Of a stretch of DNA of 64,000 nt, positions 17,630-26,161 are shown one piece after another. The position numbers and the translations under genes are program-made. A model generated the notes under the pieces. It was given only the letters and a program-made list of their open reading frames with translations, ran no database searches and was not told the DNA's origin. How positions within the stretch are numbered: position 1 is the stretch's first letter; each line of letters opens with the position of its first letter. This DNA is from Mycobacterium terramassiliense (GTDB taxonomy: Bacteria; Actinomycetota; Actinomycetes; Mycobacteriales; Mycobacteriaceae). The DNA lies in the NCBI RefSeq assembly GCF_900157385.1, contig NZ_LT717701.1, positions 2,264,352 to 2,328,351 on the forward strand, read 5' to 3'.

Positions 17630-18010
17630 GTGATCCGGTCATTCTGCATCGGTTGTGGCGACTACGTACCCAAAGGACAGTCACGCTGCGCAGCCTGTCG
17701 GCTACCAACGCGACAGCCAGACAATCGACACCCGGTCAGAACGACTAACCGATGGATACGGCTATCAAAGAAACTGCGCCGCATCCAGCCGTGGTGTACG
17801 AGCTGCGGCGCTAAGAACGACCTAACCGTGGATCACCGGCTGCCCATCGGACGCTTAGAGGAATTGGGCATCAGCCTGTACGACGAGGCGGCCTTAGCCG
17901 TCCTATGCCGCAGCTGCAATGCCCGCAAGGGCAACCGCTACACGGCAGAGGATGAGGCCGCAGTACTGGCCAGCGTCAACGCGGAGCCACGAAAGCGCGC
18001 AATCGGATAA
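17630..18010 (+). CDS. HNH endonuclease
   Basis: The product has 126 residues from the GTG at 17630. FCIGCGDY with CAACR, and CTSCG with LCRSCNARKGN, form zinc-binding CxxC pairs. The core LTVDHRLPIGR and CRSCNARKGNRY contain the catalytic Asp-His and the final Asn. HNH proteins next to the terminase commonly assist TerL in cos-type packaging cleavage in HK97-like phages. That role fits the position upstream of TerL. Confidence 0.85.
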   Translation: MIRSFCIGCGDYVPKGQSRCAACRLPTRQPDNRHPVRTTNRWIRLSKKLRRIQPWCTSCGAKNDLTVDHRLPIGRLEELGISLYDEAALAVLCRSCNARKGNRYTAEDEAAVLASVNAEPRKRAIG

Positions 18011-18296
18011 CGCCATGAAGGTGCCCGGTCAGCCGGGGAACCGGCCAACGCCCCACCGCAACCGCATAATGCGAAACCGAACGACCTAAGCGCAGGTCAA
18101 CGCAGGTTCCCGCAACGCTAAGGCACGTTAGCTAGCTTCGGCTAAGCAGCGCCAAAGCAACCATCCCGACGCCAGGAAAGTAGCAGGTCAACGCACATTC
18201 AGGAGGGTAACCAGGGGGACCACCCCCCTCGCGCCGCGCCCTGCCTTGTACCGCTCAGCGCGGGGACGAATTAATGGCGGGCTCGCCTCGGCTGGC
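18011..18296. other. Non-coding stretch between HNH and TerL modules; candidate packaging region
   Basis: No gene is seen. A 13-bp direct repeat GCAGGTCAACGCA occurs at 18092-18104 and 18183-18195. A short inverted repeat AGGGGG(ACCAC)CCCCCT lies at 18213-18229. Its position beside the HNH and terminase genes makes it a candidate cos or pac recognition region, but no cut site can be assigned. Confidence 0.4.
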
Positions 18297-18638
18297 CTAA
18301 CCGGAGCCGGTTTCGTCCTGCATCCTCTTGAGGATCGGGGCCAATTGCCGGGCCATCTCGGTATTGGTGAAGCCGAGCCGTGCCGTTTCTTTGTTGGCCA
18401 GATGTTCGCGGTAATCGTCGGCGGCGTCTTGAGCTGCCCGATAGCTGCGGTAGTCCTTTTCTGCCTTCATGCGCGCCAGCTCGGGCCGTAGCTTTTCTTC
18501 TTGCCACGGCATGACCTTTGCCGCTCCGCGACGGAGCTTTAGGCCGAGCTTCTCTGCGGCTCTGTCCGCGTCGAGGGTCTTGAGGCCGTATTGGCCGGCG
18601 AGGCGGGCGAGCGTCAGCGGCGGATCGTCCTGTGTCAT
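18297..18638 (-). CDS. Hypothetical protein with possible HTH N-terminus, opposite to structural genes
   Basis: From the ATG at 18638 the product has 113 residues. The N-terminal LTLARLAGQYGLKTLDADRA resembles a small DNA-binding helical region, followed by long charged helices (EEKLRPELARMKAEKDYRSY). It is the only gene in this half of the element on the minus strand. It could be a regulator or a small-terminase-like DNA-binding protein. I do not recognise the family; the opposite strand has no coherent coding pattern. Confidence 0.5.
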   Translation of the reverse strand: MTQDDPPLTLARLAGQYGLKTLDADRAAEKLGLKLRRGAAKVMPWQEEKLRPELARMKAEKDYRSYRAAQDAADDYREHLANKETARLGFTNTEMARQLAPILKRMQDETGSG

Positions 18639-18788
18639 TGAGCACAACTCGTTTCTGTCGAGGGGGCAGAAACGCGCAGTTCACGACAGACGGGGCCGCT
18701 CCACCAGGAAGACGATTTTCGCCAAAGCCGCACGGGGCGATGACAGCAGCGTCTAAGCTCGGTGTTGTTATCGGCAAATAACACGCTG

Positions 18789-18820
18789 AGCCCTGACGGA
18801 GAACCGCTCCTGTCAGGGCT
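18789..18820. terminator. Stem-loop before TerL
   Basis: AGCCCTGAC at 18789-18797 pairs perfectly with GTCAGGGCT at 18812-18820, and TTCG follows. The T tract is weak. The rest of 18639-18921 shows no gene. Confidence 0.5.
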
Positions 18821-18895
18821 TTCGCGTTCCTGGACCAAACGGTTCGTTTTAGTCCCCCTCATTATCTCATGAACTGACGACGGAAACGTCTAGTA

Positions 18896-18908
18896 ACAAC
18901 TGAATATG
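18896..18908 (+). repeat. Leader motif ACAACTGAATATG upstream of TerL
   Basis: This copy ends in an ATG (18906) that is out of frame with TerL and opens a 24-residue ORF (MKWGVSATWTQG..., stop at 18978-18980) overlapping the TerL start at 18922. It may be a leader ORF or a conserved initiation element. Confidence 0.45.
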
Positions 18909-18921
18909 AAATGGGGGGTCA

Positions 18922-20388
18922 GTGCGACGTGGACCCAAGGGCGACGTAGACGAGTCCCCACTGCCGTTCCGGCCGCGTAAGACGGGTGTCGAGCGTTTCG
19001 CGGCCTTTGCGACGCGCTACCTAGTAGTGCCCAAAGGTAAGGGCGCCGGCAAACCGATGCGGCTCCGCCAGTGGCAGGTTGAGATGCTGCGGCCGTTTCT
19101 GGACCCGGACCCGCGCCCCGTTGTCGGCGCGATCATGGGGCCGCGAGGGCTCGGTAAGACGGGCATATTCGCGGCCCTGGGCCTCTACGAGTTGTTCACC
19201 GGCCCTGACGGCAACGAGATTCCGATTGTCGCAGTCGATGAGCGTATGGCGGGGCGGTTGCTTACGCCGGCCGCTCAGATGGTGGAGCTTAACCCCGTGC
19301 TGGCTTCACGGGCGCTCGTGTATCGGGACCGCATCGAGTTGCCCGGCAAGCGCTCCACGCTGACAGCACTACCGGCAGAGGCCAAGCGCATCGAGGGGTT
19401 GGGAACGTGGACGCTGGCGCTGGCCGACGAGCTGGGCGAGATTGACCCGGATACGTGGTCAACGCTGCTCCTGGGCGCCGGAAAGCTGGACGGCGCAATG
19501 GCTTTGGGAATCGGTACCCCGCCGAACCGTGACTCATCAGTGTTGACTGATCTGCGGGACGCCCACTTGGCCGATCCTGACGACCCGACCCTTGCGTTTG
19601 TTGAGTTCTCGGCGTCCGGCTTTGAACATCATCCAGTTGATTGCCCGCATTGCCTTGAGCTGGCGAACCCGCAACTGGACGACTTGTTGAGCAGGGACCG
19701 CGCTACTGCACTTCTTAAGCAGACGACAGAAGGTGAGTACCGACGCAAGCGCTTGTGTCAGGTGGTCGTTAGCAACGAGTCGCCGTTTATCGACGCTGAT
19801 ACATGGGATGCGCTCGGCACGGGCAGCGGTATCCCTGACGGCGCCGAGGTTGTGATCGGACTAGATGGCAGCCTGAAGGACGACAGCACGGCGCTTGTGG
19901 TCGGAACCGTTGCGGAGGCGCCACATTTTGACAAGCTCGCAGTGTGGGAGAAGCCGCCGGGCGATGAATCCTGGCGCGTCCCGGTACTCGACGTAGAGCA
20001 AGCCATTAGGGACGCGGCCAAACGATGGAAAGTCCGCGAGGTCGCGTTTGACCCGTACTTGTGGACGCGCTCCGCACAAATACTTGCCGCCGAGGGCTTG
20101 CCGATGGTGGAGTTTCGGCAGTCGCCGCAGCGGCAGACCGCGGCCACTAACGATCTTCACAGTGCGGCGGTCAATGGTCGGTTTACCCATTCTGGTGATG
20201 AGGCTCTGCGTCAACACGTCCTTAATGCGACAGTTAAAGAATCGGACAAGGGAATCCGGATTGCTAAAACGTCGCGTTCTCGTAGCGCCGGAAAAATAGA
20301 CCTCTGCACGGCCCTCATGCAATGCCATAGCCGTTGTTCGTGGCTAGCATCCCAACCTAAAAAGCGTAAGCGCTACGGCGCAGCCTAA
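18922..20388 (+). CDS. Phage terminase large subunit (TerL)
   Basis: The 488-residue protein is the packaging motor. The ATPase Walker A motif is GPRGLGKTGIFAAL near residue 73, and Walker B is LALADELGEI near residue 175. The C-terminal nuclease domain contains VIGLDGSLKDDSTALVVG with the metal aspartates. The start is GTG at 18922, preceded by GGGGGG. It is followed 17 bases later by the portal gene. Its retention implies that the element can package its own or other DNA. Confidence 0.9.
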   Translation: MRRGPKGDVDESPLPFRPRKTGVERFAAFATRYLVVPKGKGAGKPMRLRQWQVEMLRPFLDPDPRPVVGAIMGPRGLGKTGIFAALGLYELFTGPDGNEIPIVAVDERMAGRLLTPAAQMVELNPVLASRALVYRDRIELPGKRSTLTALPAEAKRIEGLGTWTLALADELGEIDPDTWSTLLLGAGKLDGAMALGIGTPPNRDSSVLTDLRDAHLADPDDPTLAFVEFSASGFEHHPVDCPHCLELANPQLDDLLSRDRATALLKQTTEGEYRRKRLCQVVVSNESPFIDADTWDALGTGSGIPDGAEVVIGLDGSLKDDSTALVVGTVAEAPHFDKLAVWEKPPGDESWRVPVLDVEQAIRDAAKRWKVREVAFDPYLWTRSAQILAAEGLPMVEFRQSPQRQTAATNDLHSAAVNGRFTHSGDEALRQHVLNATVKESDKGIRIAKTSRSRSAGKIDLCTALMQCHSRCSWLASQPKKRKRYGAA

Positions 20389-20394
20389 GAAAGT

Positions 20395-20408
20395 CAAAAC
20401 TGAATATG
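20395..20408 (+). repeat. Leader motif CAAAACTGAATATG at the portal start
   Basis: The ATG of this copy is the portal start codon itself (20406). No strong Shine-Dalgarno sequence is present, only AAGAAAG about 10 bases up, so the motif may take part in initiation. Confidence 0.5.
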
Positions 20409-21794
20409 GATTTAGAACTTCTAGTAGACCTATTGGAAGCGCTGGAAGCTCCGCAATATCGCTATGCCGAGCTGGAAAAGTATTATCACGGTCACCAGTC
20501 GCTAGCGTTTCTAAGCCCCGAGTCGCGCGCCGCGCTGGGCGAACGGTTCGGTCGGATGGCTACAAACCTTCCACGGCTGGCTATTGGTTGCCTCTCTGAA
20601 CGTTTGCGCGTAACCGGCTTTAGTAACGCTAGCGTGTGGCCGTTGTGGCTGGCGAACGACTTGGATCAGCTAAGCGATTCCGCGCACCGCGACGCGCTGC
20701 TATTCGGCACGTCTTACGCGGTTGTCTGGGCTAATGAGCGAGGTAACCCGCAGGTGTCGATTGAGTCGCCTAAGCAGGTGACCGTGTTGGCCGACCCGGG
20801 CTCGCGGGAGATCGTTGCCGGCTTGAAGCGGTGGACAACTAAAACCACGACCGAAGCGGCCCTTTATCTGCCGGATCGCGTTATCCGCCTCCGCGCGAAT
20901 AGCTTGGGCGCGGTAGCGACTCAATTCAACGTTGTCGACGAGATGGACAACCCGCTTGGCGTGGTTCCCGTGGTGCAGCTACGCAACGCGGAACGCATCC
21001 CGGTCGGGGCGCCTTACTACTATCCGGAGCGTTTGCTTGATTGGGGCTGGTCAGAAGTTCACGACCTTATTCCCCTGGTCGACGGCATTAATAAGCTGCT
21101 CGCCGACATGCTGGTGAGCGCTGAATACACGGCACGGCCACGCCGTTGGGCCACCGGCATTGAATTGATCGAGACGCCGCGCGTCGATGAAGACGGCAAT
21201 CCGGTGCTGGACGACAACAACGAACCGATCATGGACGTTGTTTCGCCAATCCCCGAGGGTCCGCGAACCATGTGGAGCGAACAGGCCGAAGCCAAATTCG
21301 GCCAGCTCGACGGCGCAGCCCTAACCGGTTACGAGAACGCGGTTAACGTGCTGCTCGGGCAGATTATGGCGGTGGCTGCTTTGCCGGCACATATGGTCGG
21401 CATCTTCACCGACAACCCCGCGAGCGCGGACGCTTTGCGCGCTAGCGAGTCGAGTTTGACCGCGCGTGCCGAGTCTCGGCAAAAGATGTTTGGACGCGCT
21501 TGGGAGCGGGTGGGCCGGCTTATGGTCGCCGTTCAAGACGGCGCGGACCCCGACACCGTGGACGTTCGCACAGAGTGGTGCGATCCGGCCACGTCCAGCG
21601 CCGCCCAAGAGGCGGACGCGGTTACGAAACTCGTCCAGGCGGGCGTTCTTAGCCGCCTGGGCGCTTTGCGGCGACTTGGCTATACCGAGGATCAGATTCA
21701 ACAGGAATTGGCCGATACAGCCGCAGACCGCGAAGCACAAACCGACGCGATTACTAAGCAATACCACCAAGCCCTTATGAGGAATGAACAATGA
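20406..21794 (+). CDS. Phage portal protein
   Basis: The 462-residue protein is of the SPP1 gp6-like portal family common in mycobacteriophages. The N-terminal region has YAELEKYYHGHQSLAFLSPE, the middle has YYPERLLDWGWSEVHDLIPL, and ALPAHMVGIFTDNPASADAL is a conserved region near the stem/crown. Portals form the dodecameric DNA gate of the capsid. It overlaps the next gene by 4 bases. Confidence 0.88.
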   Translation: MDLELLVDLLEALEAPQYRYAELEKYYHGHQSLAFLSPESRAALGERFGRMATNLPRLAIGCLSERLRVTGFSNASVWPLWLANDLDQLSDSAHRDALLFGTSYAVVWANERGNPQVSIESPKQVTVLADPGSREIVAGLKRWTTKTTTEAALYLPDRVIRLRANSLGAVATQFNVVDEMDNPLGVVPVVQLRNAERIPVGAPYYYPERLLDWGWSEVHDLIPLVDGINKLLADMLVSAEYTARPRRWATGIELIETPRVDEDGNPVLDDNNEPIMDVVSPIPEGPRTMWSEQAEAKFGQLDGAALTGYENAVNVLLGQIMAVAALPAHMVGIFTDNPASADALRASESSLTARAESRQKMFGRAWERVGRLMVAVQDGADPDTVDVRTEWCDPATSSAAQEADAVTKLVQAGVLSRLGALRRLGYTEDQIQQELADTAADREAQTDAITKQYHQALMRNEQ

Positions 21795-22279
21795 GCGATG
21801 AAGCGCGGCCCGATGCCGCAGAAGACGTCACCATTCCAACGCGGGCGGCCGAAACTGTAGCCGCCGATGCGACCACCGCAGAAACGACGCCAGACGCGCC
21901 AGAAAGCGATACAGCGCCAAATGACGAACCGGCAGAGGGCGCAGACACTTTTGACCGCGCCTATGTCGAGAAGCTACGGAAAGAATCGGCCGGCTACCGC
22001 GACCGCGCTAAGACCGCCGAGGACCGCGCCGACAGTCTGAGCAAGCGCCTTTTCTATGCGCGCGTGGCAGCTACGGGACGCTTAAGCGACCCTAGCGACC
22101 TTGAATACGACGAGGCGGCAGTAACCGACGACAATGCGCTCAACGCGGCGATTGACACGCTCTTGGAACTGAAGCCGCATTACAAGTCGCGGGTGCCGCG
22201 CGGCGAAGTCGGGCAGGGCCTTAAGGATTCCGCGCCGGCCCAAGTCGACCTATTGGGCCGGATTAGATCACTGGTCTAG
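21791..22279 (+). CDS. Capsid scaffolding protein
   Basis: The 162-residue protein has an acidic, low-complexity N-terminus rich in Ala, Thr and Asp, then a coiled-coil-like helix (YVEKLRKESAGYRDRAKTAE) and a C-terminal capsid-binding-like tail. This organisation and the position between portal and capsid are diagnostic of actinophage scaffolds. Its ATG overlaps the portal stop. It would guide procapsid assembly. No separate protease is seen. Confidence 0.75.
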   Translation: MSDEARPDAAEDVTIPTRAAETVAADATTAETTPDAPESDTAPNDEPAEGADTFDRAYVEKLRKESAGYRDRAKTAEDRADSLSKRLFYARVAATGRLSDPSDLEYDEAAVTDDNALNAAIDTLLELKPHYKSRVPRGEVGQGLKDSAPAQVDLLGRIRSLV

Positions 22280-22340
22280 CGGCCCAACGGCCCCTGATGG
22301 GCCACAAAGATTCAACCGTCCCGGTGGCGGTCATCTGTGA

Positions 22341-22381
22341 ACAACTTAATAAACAACTTAATTAGGTGACAACTTAATATG
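22341..22381 (+). repeat. Three tandem ACAACTTAAT units in the capsid leader
   Basis: Copies start at 22341, 22353 and 22369. The last runs directly into the capsid ATG at 22379. The most strongly expressed structural gene thus carries three copies, while other genes carry one. Confidence 0.6.
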
Positions 22382-23221
22382 ACTATTGCAGTACCAGCGT
22401 CGAATGCGGCGCTTATTCAGTCAGAGGTTCAGCAACTTTTGGTGCAGCCTCTACAGCAGTCGAGCACGTTCTTGGCTGCTGGCCCGGTAATCATTGATTC
22501 GACTTCGCCGGTTCGCATTCCGCGTGTCAGTTCGGTTAGCGAGCCCGGGTTTGTGGCGGCCGGTGCGCAAATTCCCGACACGGGTGTCGGATTTGACGAA
22601 ATCGACGCGCTGCCGTCTAGCATGCAAGCGCTGAAGTCTTGGGTGCCGATCTCTAACGAGCTTATTCGTGGTTCGGCGGTTAACGGGCTGTCGGCCATTT
22701 TGCAGGCGCGCGTGGTGACCGACATGGCGAACAAGCTGGACGACGCACTGTATAACGGCACGGGGGCGTCTAACACTATTAAGGGCATTCTGGCCCAGAC
22801 CGGCATTCAGACCGGCACTCTGGACACCGCCGACCTTAATAGCGTGCTGGACGGCCTGGGTCTGCTGTTCGCGGCGAACGCGCAGCCCAGCCGGATTTTC
22901 GCTAACCCGTCCGATTACACGGCGCTGCGGAAGATCAAGACGACCCAGGGCGAATACGTGTTGGACCCGGACGCCCACGCGGATACGCAGTACAGCCTGT
23001 TCGGCGTTCCCGTGACCCTCACGAATCGCTTGGCGGCCGGCAAGCTGCTCATCACCGACCAGCGCTATGTGGTTGTGGTTCGCGATTCTGCGCCGAGCGT
23101 GTTCGTCAGCACCGAGCGTCTGGCCGACTTCGATAGCGTTGCTATCCGAACGGTCTGCCGGTATGACCTGGCGGTTACTCAGCCTGAGGCGGTCGTGGTT
23201 CTGACCAAGGCGTCGGGCTAG
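22379..23221 (+). CDS. Major capsid protein (HK97 fold)
   Basis: The 280-residue protein has the order of HK97-like capsids: a short N-arm, a beta-rich region (VRIPRVSSVSEPGFVAAGAQ), the spine helix (VNGLSAILQARVVTDMANKL), then DDALYNGTGASNTIKGIL and a C-terminal A-domain strand region. There is no long cleavable N-terminal delta domain, consistent with a separate scaffold. It would build the icosahedral shell. The presence of capsid but no tail genes is the key oddity of the element. Confidence 0.85.
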   Translation: MTIAVPASNAALIQSEVQQLLVQPLQQSSTFLAAGPVIIDSTSPVRIPRVSSVSEPGFVAAGAQIPDTGVGFDEIDALPSSMQALKSWVPISNELIRGSAVNGLSAILQARVVTDMANKLDDALYNGTGASNTIKGILAQTGIQTGTLDTADLNSVLDGLGLLFAANAQPSRIFANPSDYTALRKIKTTQGEYVLDPDAHADTQYSLFGVPVTLTNRLAAGKLLITDQRYVVVVRDSAPSVFVSTERLADFDSVAIRTVCRYDLAVTQPEAVVVLTKASG

Positions 23222-23223
23222 TT

Positions 23224-23550
23224 ATGGCGTTCACCGCTGCCGATGTGGCCGCGTTCCTGGGGAAACCTGGGGATGCGGCCACTGAGGCTTACGCAACGAC
23301 AGCGCTAGCGGTGATTGGCTCAATGGCGCAAAGCTACACACGCGGCCAGGGCTTCACCAACGGTGCGCCGGCCGACGACATAGCCGCTGCCATCTTTACC
23401 GCGACGCTCCGCTTCATGGCCAACAAAGACCAGCTTGAAAAGAGCAAGACCAAAGGCCCGTTCTCGGTCGACATTCGCGGCAGCTTTAGCGGATGGAACC
23501 TAGCCGAGACATTCGTTTTGAATCGCTACCGCAAGATGGCGACGAGTTAG
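23224..23550 (+). CDS. Head-tail connector (gp6-like adaptor)
   Basis: The 108-residue helical protein begins MAFTAADVAAFLGKP and contains IAAAIFTATLRFMANKDQ. This is the pattern of small head-to-tail adaptor proteins that follow the capsid gene in actinophages. It begins 2 bases after the capsid stop. It is the last virion gene; a terminator follows immediately, and no tail gene is found. Confidence 0.7.
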   Translation: MAFTAADVAAFLGKPGDAATEAYATTALAVIGSMAQSYTRGQGFTNGAPADDIAAAIFTATLRFMANKDQLEKSKTKGPFSVDIRGSFSGWNLAETFVLNRYRKMATS

Positions 23551-23555
23551 AGACC

Positions 23556-23580
23556 TCCGCCGGATCGCCCGGCGGATTTT
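23556..23580 (+). terminator. Rho-independent terminator after the head operon
   Basis: TCCGCCGG at 23556-23563 pairs with CCGGCGGA at 23569-23576 around a 5-base loop, followed by TTTT. It lies 6 bases after the connector stop and cleanly ends the structural operon. Confidence 0.8.
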
Positions 23581-23835
23581 GTGAAGGACTTGAAAGGGGG
23601 AGGACGCTAGATTGCCCACCCTACGGAGACGGTCACCGCAACTTCACAACAACTAGAGACCGCCCGACGACGAACCCGTGCCGTCTTTTTGAAAACGGTT
23701 TGACGGCATTTAACGGGTTAGGCGGTGGCCGCTGTGTCCAGGCCCATCCTTCCTGGCTCGCACGGCCCGAGGGCGCCGGGTTTGACTTCGCTTCGACCCG
23801 GCGCCCTGTCCGCTCTCGCTACTACACTTCACGGC
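23581..23835. other. Non-coding stretch with a strong hairpin
   Basis: No convincing gene is seen. GGGCGCCGGGT (23771-23781) pairs perfectly with ACCCGGCGCCC (23796-23806) around a 14-base loop with no T tract. It may be a factor-dependent terminator or RNA structure just before the small membrane-protein gene. Confidence 0.45.
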
Positions 23836-24138
23836 ATGGGCGAACTGCTCGTATGGCTCTTTGTCGCCGCATTGGTGTTCGTCATCGTGCAAGCGATATG
23901 GCTACCCGCACTCATCCTCCTATGCGCGGTGATAGCCGCCTACGTAGGACTTAAGATCATTGGTCGAGTCGCCGCTATGCGGCAGGCCGATGAGGCCCGC
24001 GTCGCCGCATTGGTTCAGCGCGCCGACCGGGAGCACGCCGCGATCATGCGCGGAGACCTCGCCGCTGGCACTTACGGTCAGTACCCGGTGCCCGATGACT
24101 GCTGCCCGTTCGGGGCTACCGCTGCTCAAGCGCGTTGA
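23836..24138 (+). CDS. Small phage-type membrane protein
   Basis: From the ATG at 23836 the product has 100 residues. LLVWLFVAALVFVIVQAIWL and the adjacent LPALILLCAVIAAYVGLKII give one or two membrane segments, followed by a charged helix (AAMRQADEARVAALVQRADR) and a cysteine pair near the end. It could be an accessory membrane protein expressed from the integrated element; lysis or exclusion functions are possible but unsupported. Confidence 0.55.
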   Translation: MGELLVWLFVAALVFVIVQAIWLPALILLCAVIAAYVGLKIIGRVAAMRQADEARVAALVQRADREHAAIMRGDLAAGTYGQYPVPDDCCPFGATAAQAR

Positions 24139-24352
24139 CTCTGGTGATCGTTTCCATGAGGGCCAACGCCACCTTGTCAAAGAGGTCTCCAATGTGCTGT
24201 CCGGCCTGATCTTGCGTCACCCCGTTGGTGAACGCATTCAGCAGAAAGTCACGGTAGGCCACACTGCTCGTCCAACGAGCTGGAATCTGAGAGCTGCGCA
24301 CTGCCTGCGCGGCCTGCGCGTTGGGGGGGACGATGTAGCTGGGTTGGGTCAT
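24116..24352 (-). CDS. Small phage-type hypothetical protein
   Basis: From the ATG at 24352 the product has 78 residues beginning MTQPSYIVPPNAQAAQ, with a helical C-terminal half (HIGDLFDKVALALMETITRV). I do not recognise it. Its 3' end overlaps the convergent membrane-protein gene by 23 bases. Its start overlaps the stop of the small ORF interrupted by the IS (TAATG). Confidence 0.5.
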   Translation of the reverse strand: MTQPSYIVPPNAQAAQAVRSSQIPARWTSSVAYRDFLLNAFTNGVTQDQAGQHIGDLFDKVALALMETITRVNALEQR

Positions 24353-24643
24353 TAGACCTCGCCTTTCGTTTTGGTGATCCAAACCGCCACGCTATCTCCG
24401 GCCACCGACACTACGGCGGAGCCACACGCCCACAAAAGTGGCGGCAACAGGGAACGGCCCCGCATGTCGGCGGACACGGAAAAATCCCCACTGACGGCCA
24501 GCTGATCTCCCCGCTGGCGGTCATGAATTCTCCCCACTGACGGCCACGGATTTCCCCATTGCGGTCGTGTCGCTGCCGGTTGTCGGCGGCGGTGTCGGGC
24601 TGGCTGTTCTGGACCGAATGTGTCCAGGGCGGAAGGCCAGTAA

Positions 24644-26161
24644 GTGAAGAGCAGTGAGGAGATCATGGAGATTTTGGAGGCGTTTGATTTGACCGGCGGA
24701 TTACGAGCGGCGGCGGCGTTGGCTGGCTGTGATCACAAGACGGTGGCTCACTACGTGGCGTTGCGCGATGCCGGGCTCAGCCCGGAGGAGCGGCCGCGGC
24801 GGGCGATGGCCATTGATCCGTTCCTGGACAAGATCGAGGAGTGGGTGGACCATTCGCAGGGGTTGATCCGCGCCGACGTCGCGCACGACAAGCTGGTTGC
24901 GATGGGCTTCGGCGGCTCGGAGCGCACCACCCGGCGAGCGGTGGCGGCGGCGAAGAAGTCGTGGCGGTCGGGTCATCGCAGGGTGTTTCGGCCGTGGGTG
25001 GCTGAGCCGGGGTTATGGCTGCAGTTCGACTGGGGCCAAGGGCCCACCGTCGCCGGTCGGCCCACGTTGTTGTTCTGCGCCTGGCTGGCCTGGTCACGGT
25101 TTCGGGTGGTGCTGCCCACCTGGGATCGCACCCTGCCGACCCTGCTGGGCTGTTTGGACGCCACGCTGCGGGTGATCGGTGGGGCACCGACGTATGCGTT
25201 GACTGACAACGAGAAGACGGTCACTGTCGAACATGTTGCCCGGGTACCGATTCGGCATCCCGACGTGGTGGCCGCGGGTCGGCATTACGGGATGACGATC
25301 CGCACCTGTGTGCCGGCTGACCCTCAGTCCAAGGGCGGTGCGGAGGCCACCGTGCGCATCGCCAAAGCCGATCTGGTGCCCACCGAGGCTAATCTGCTTG
25401 ATGCCTACGCCACCTTCGCTGAGCTGGCCCAGGCCTGTCGTGACTTCTGTGAGCAGGTCAATGCCCGGCCGCATCGGGTGACCGGTCAGGTCCCCGCTGA
25501 GCTGTTGGTCGAGGAACGTGCACGGCTGCATGTGCTGCCCGCCCAACCGGTGGCCATTGCGTTCGGCCTGACCCGCCGGGTGGGCTGGGACTCCACGATC
25601 AGCGTGGAGGGAGTGCGCTATTCGGTGCCGCACCACCACATCGATGAGCGGGTCTGGGTGCGCTGGTGCGGTGAGGAATTGGTAGTCACCGTCATCGATG
25701 AAGCGGGCCCGGTCGAGATCGCCCGCCACGGGCGCGGGCAACGTGGGCGACCCCAGATCCGCGACGAGCATTACCCCAGTGACCATCCCGGAGGCCGCGC
25801 GCTGCCCGGGGACCGCACCCCACGCGCGGCCAACCCGGCCGAGGCCGCGTTTCTGGCTATCGGTGACGGCGCGGCCGCGTGGCTGACCGAGGCCGCTGCG
25901 TCCGGCGCGGCTCGGGTGCGCTCGAAGATGGCCGAAGCGGTGGCGTTCGCCAAACTGCACGGCTCGGTTGCCGTCGATCAAGCGTTGGGCACCGCGGCGT
26001 TGGCCGGCCGATTCGCCGATGCGGATCTGGCCGCGATCTTGACCCACCAGCAGCACGGGCCCAACGGCCCGCCGACCCGGGCCACCGAAACCCACAGCCT
26101 GCAACCCGGCACCGCCGGCTGGTCGGGGTTCGGCGCGACCAATCCCGGCGGTGAAAAGTGA
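24644..26161 (+). CDS. istA: IS21-family transposase IstA
   Basis: The 505-residue protein has an N-terminal helix-turn-helix (AAALAGCDHKTVAHYVALRD) and a DDE integrase core with aspartates in LQFDWGQGP and ALTDNEKTV and glutamate in GGAEATVRIAK. The C-terminal part carries a beta-barrel-like Mu-transposase C region. The start is GTG at 24644. It overlaps istB by 4 bases (GTGA), the usual coupling. It cuts and joins the IS ends. Confidence 0.92.
   Translation: MKSSEEIMEILEAFDLTGGLRAAAALAGCDHKTVAHYVALRDAGLSPEERPRRAMAIDPFLDKIEEWVDHSQGLIRADVAHDKLVAMGFGGSERTTRRAVAAAKKSWRSGHRRVFRPWVAEPGLWLQFDWGQGPTVAGRPTLLFCAWLAWSRFRVVLPTWDRTLPTLLGCLDATLRVIGGAPTYALTDNEKTVTVEHVARVPIRHPDVVAAGRHYGMTIRTCVPADPQSKGGAEATVRIAKADLVPTEANLLDAYATFAELAQACRDFCEQVNARPHRVTGQVPAELLVEERARLHVLPAQPVAIAFGLTRRVGWDSTISVEGVRYSVPHHHIDERVWVRWCGEELVVTVIDEAGPVEIARHGRGQRGRPQIRDEHYPSDHPGGRALPGDRTPRAANPAEAAFLAIGDGAAAWLTEAAASGAARVRSKMAEAVAFAKLHGSVAVDQALGTAALAGRFADADLAAILTHQQHGPNGPPTRATETHSLQPGTAGWSGFGATNPGGEK

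Noticed and set aside
22341..22381. Tandem ACAACTTAAT units as a CRISPR-like array
   Set aside because: Units are 10 bases with 2-6 base gaps and no spacers; no cas genes are present.
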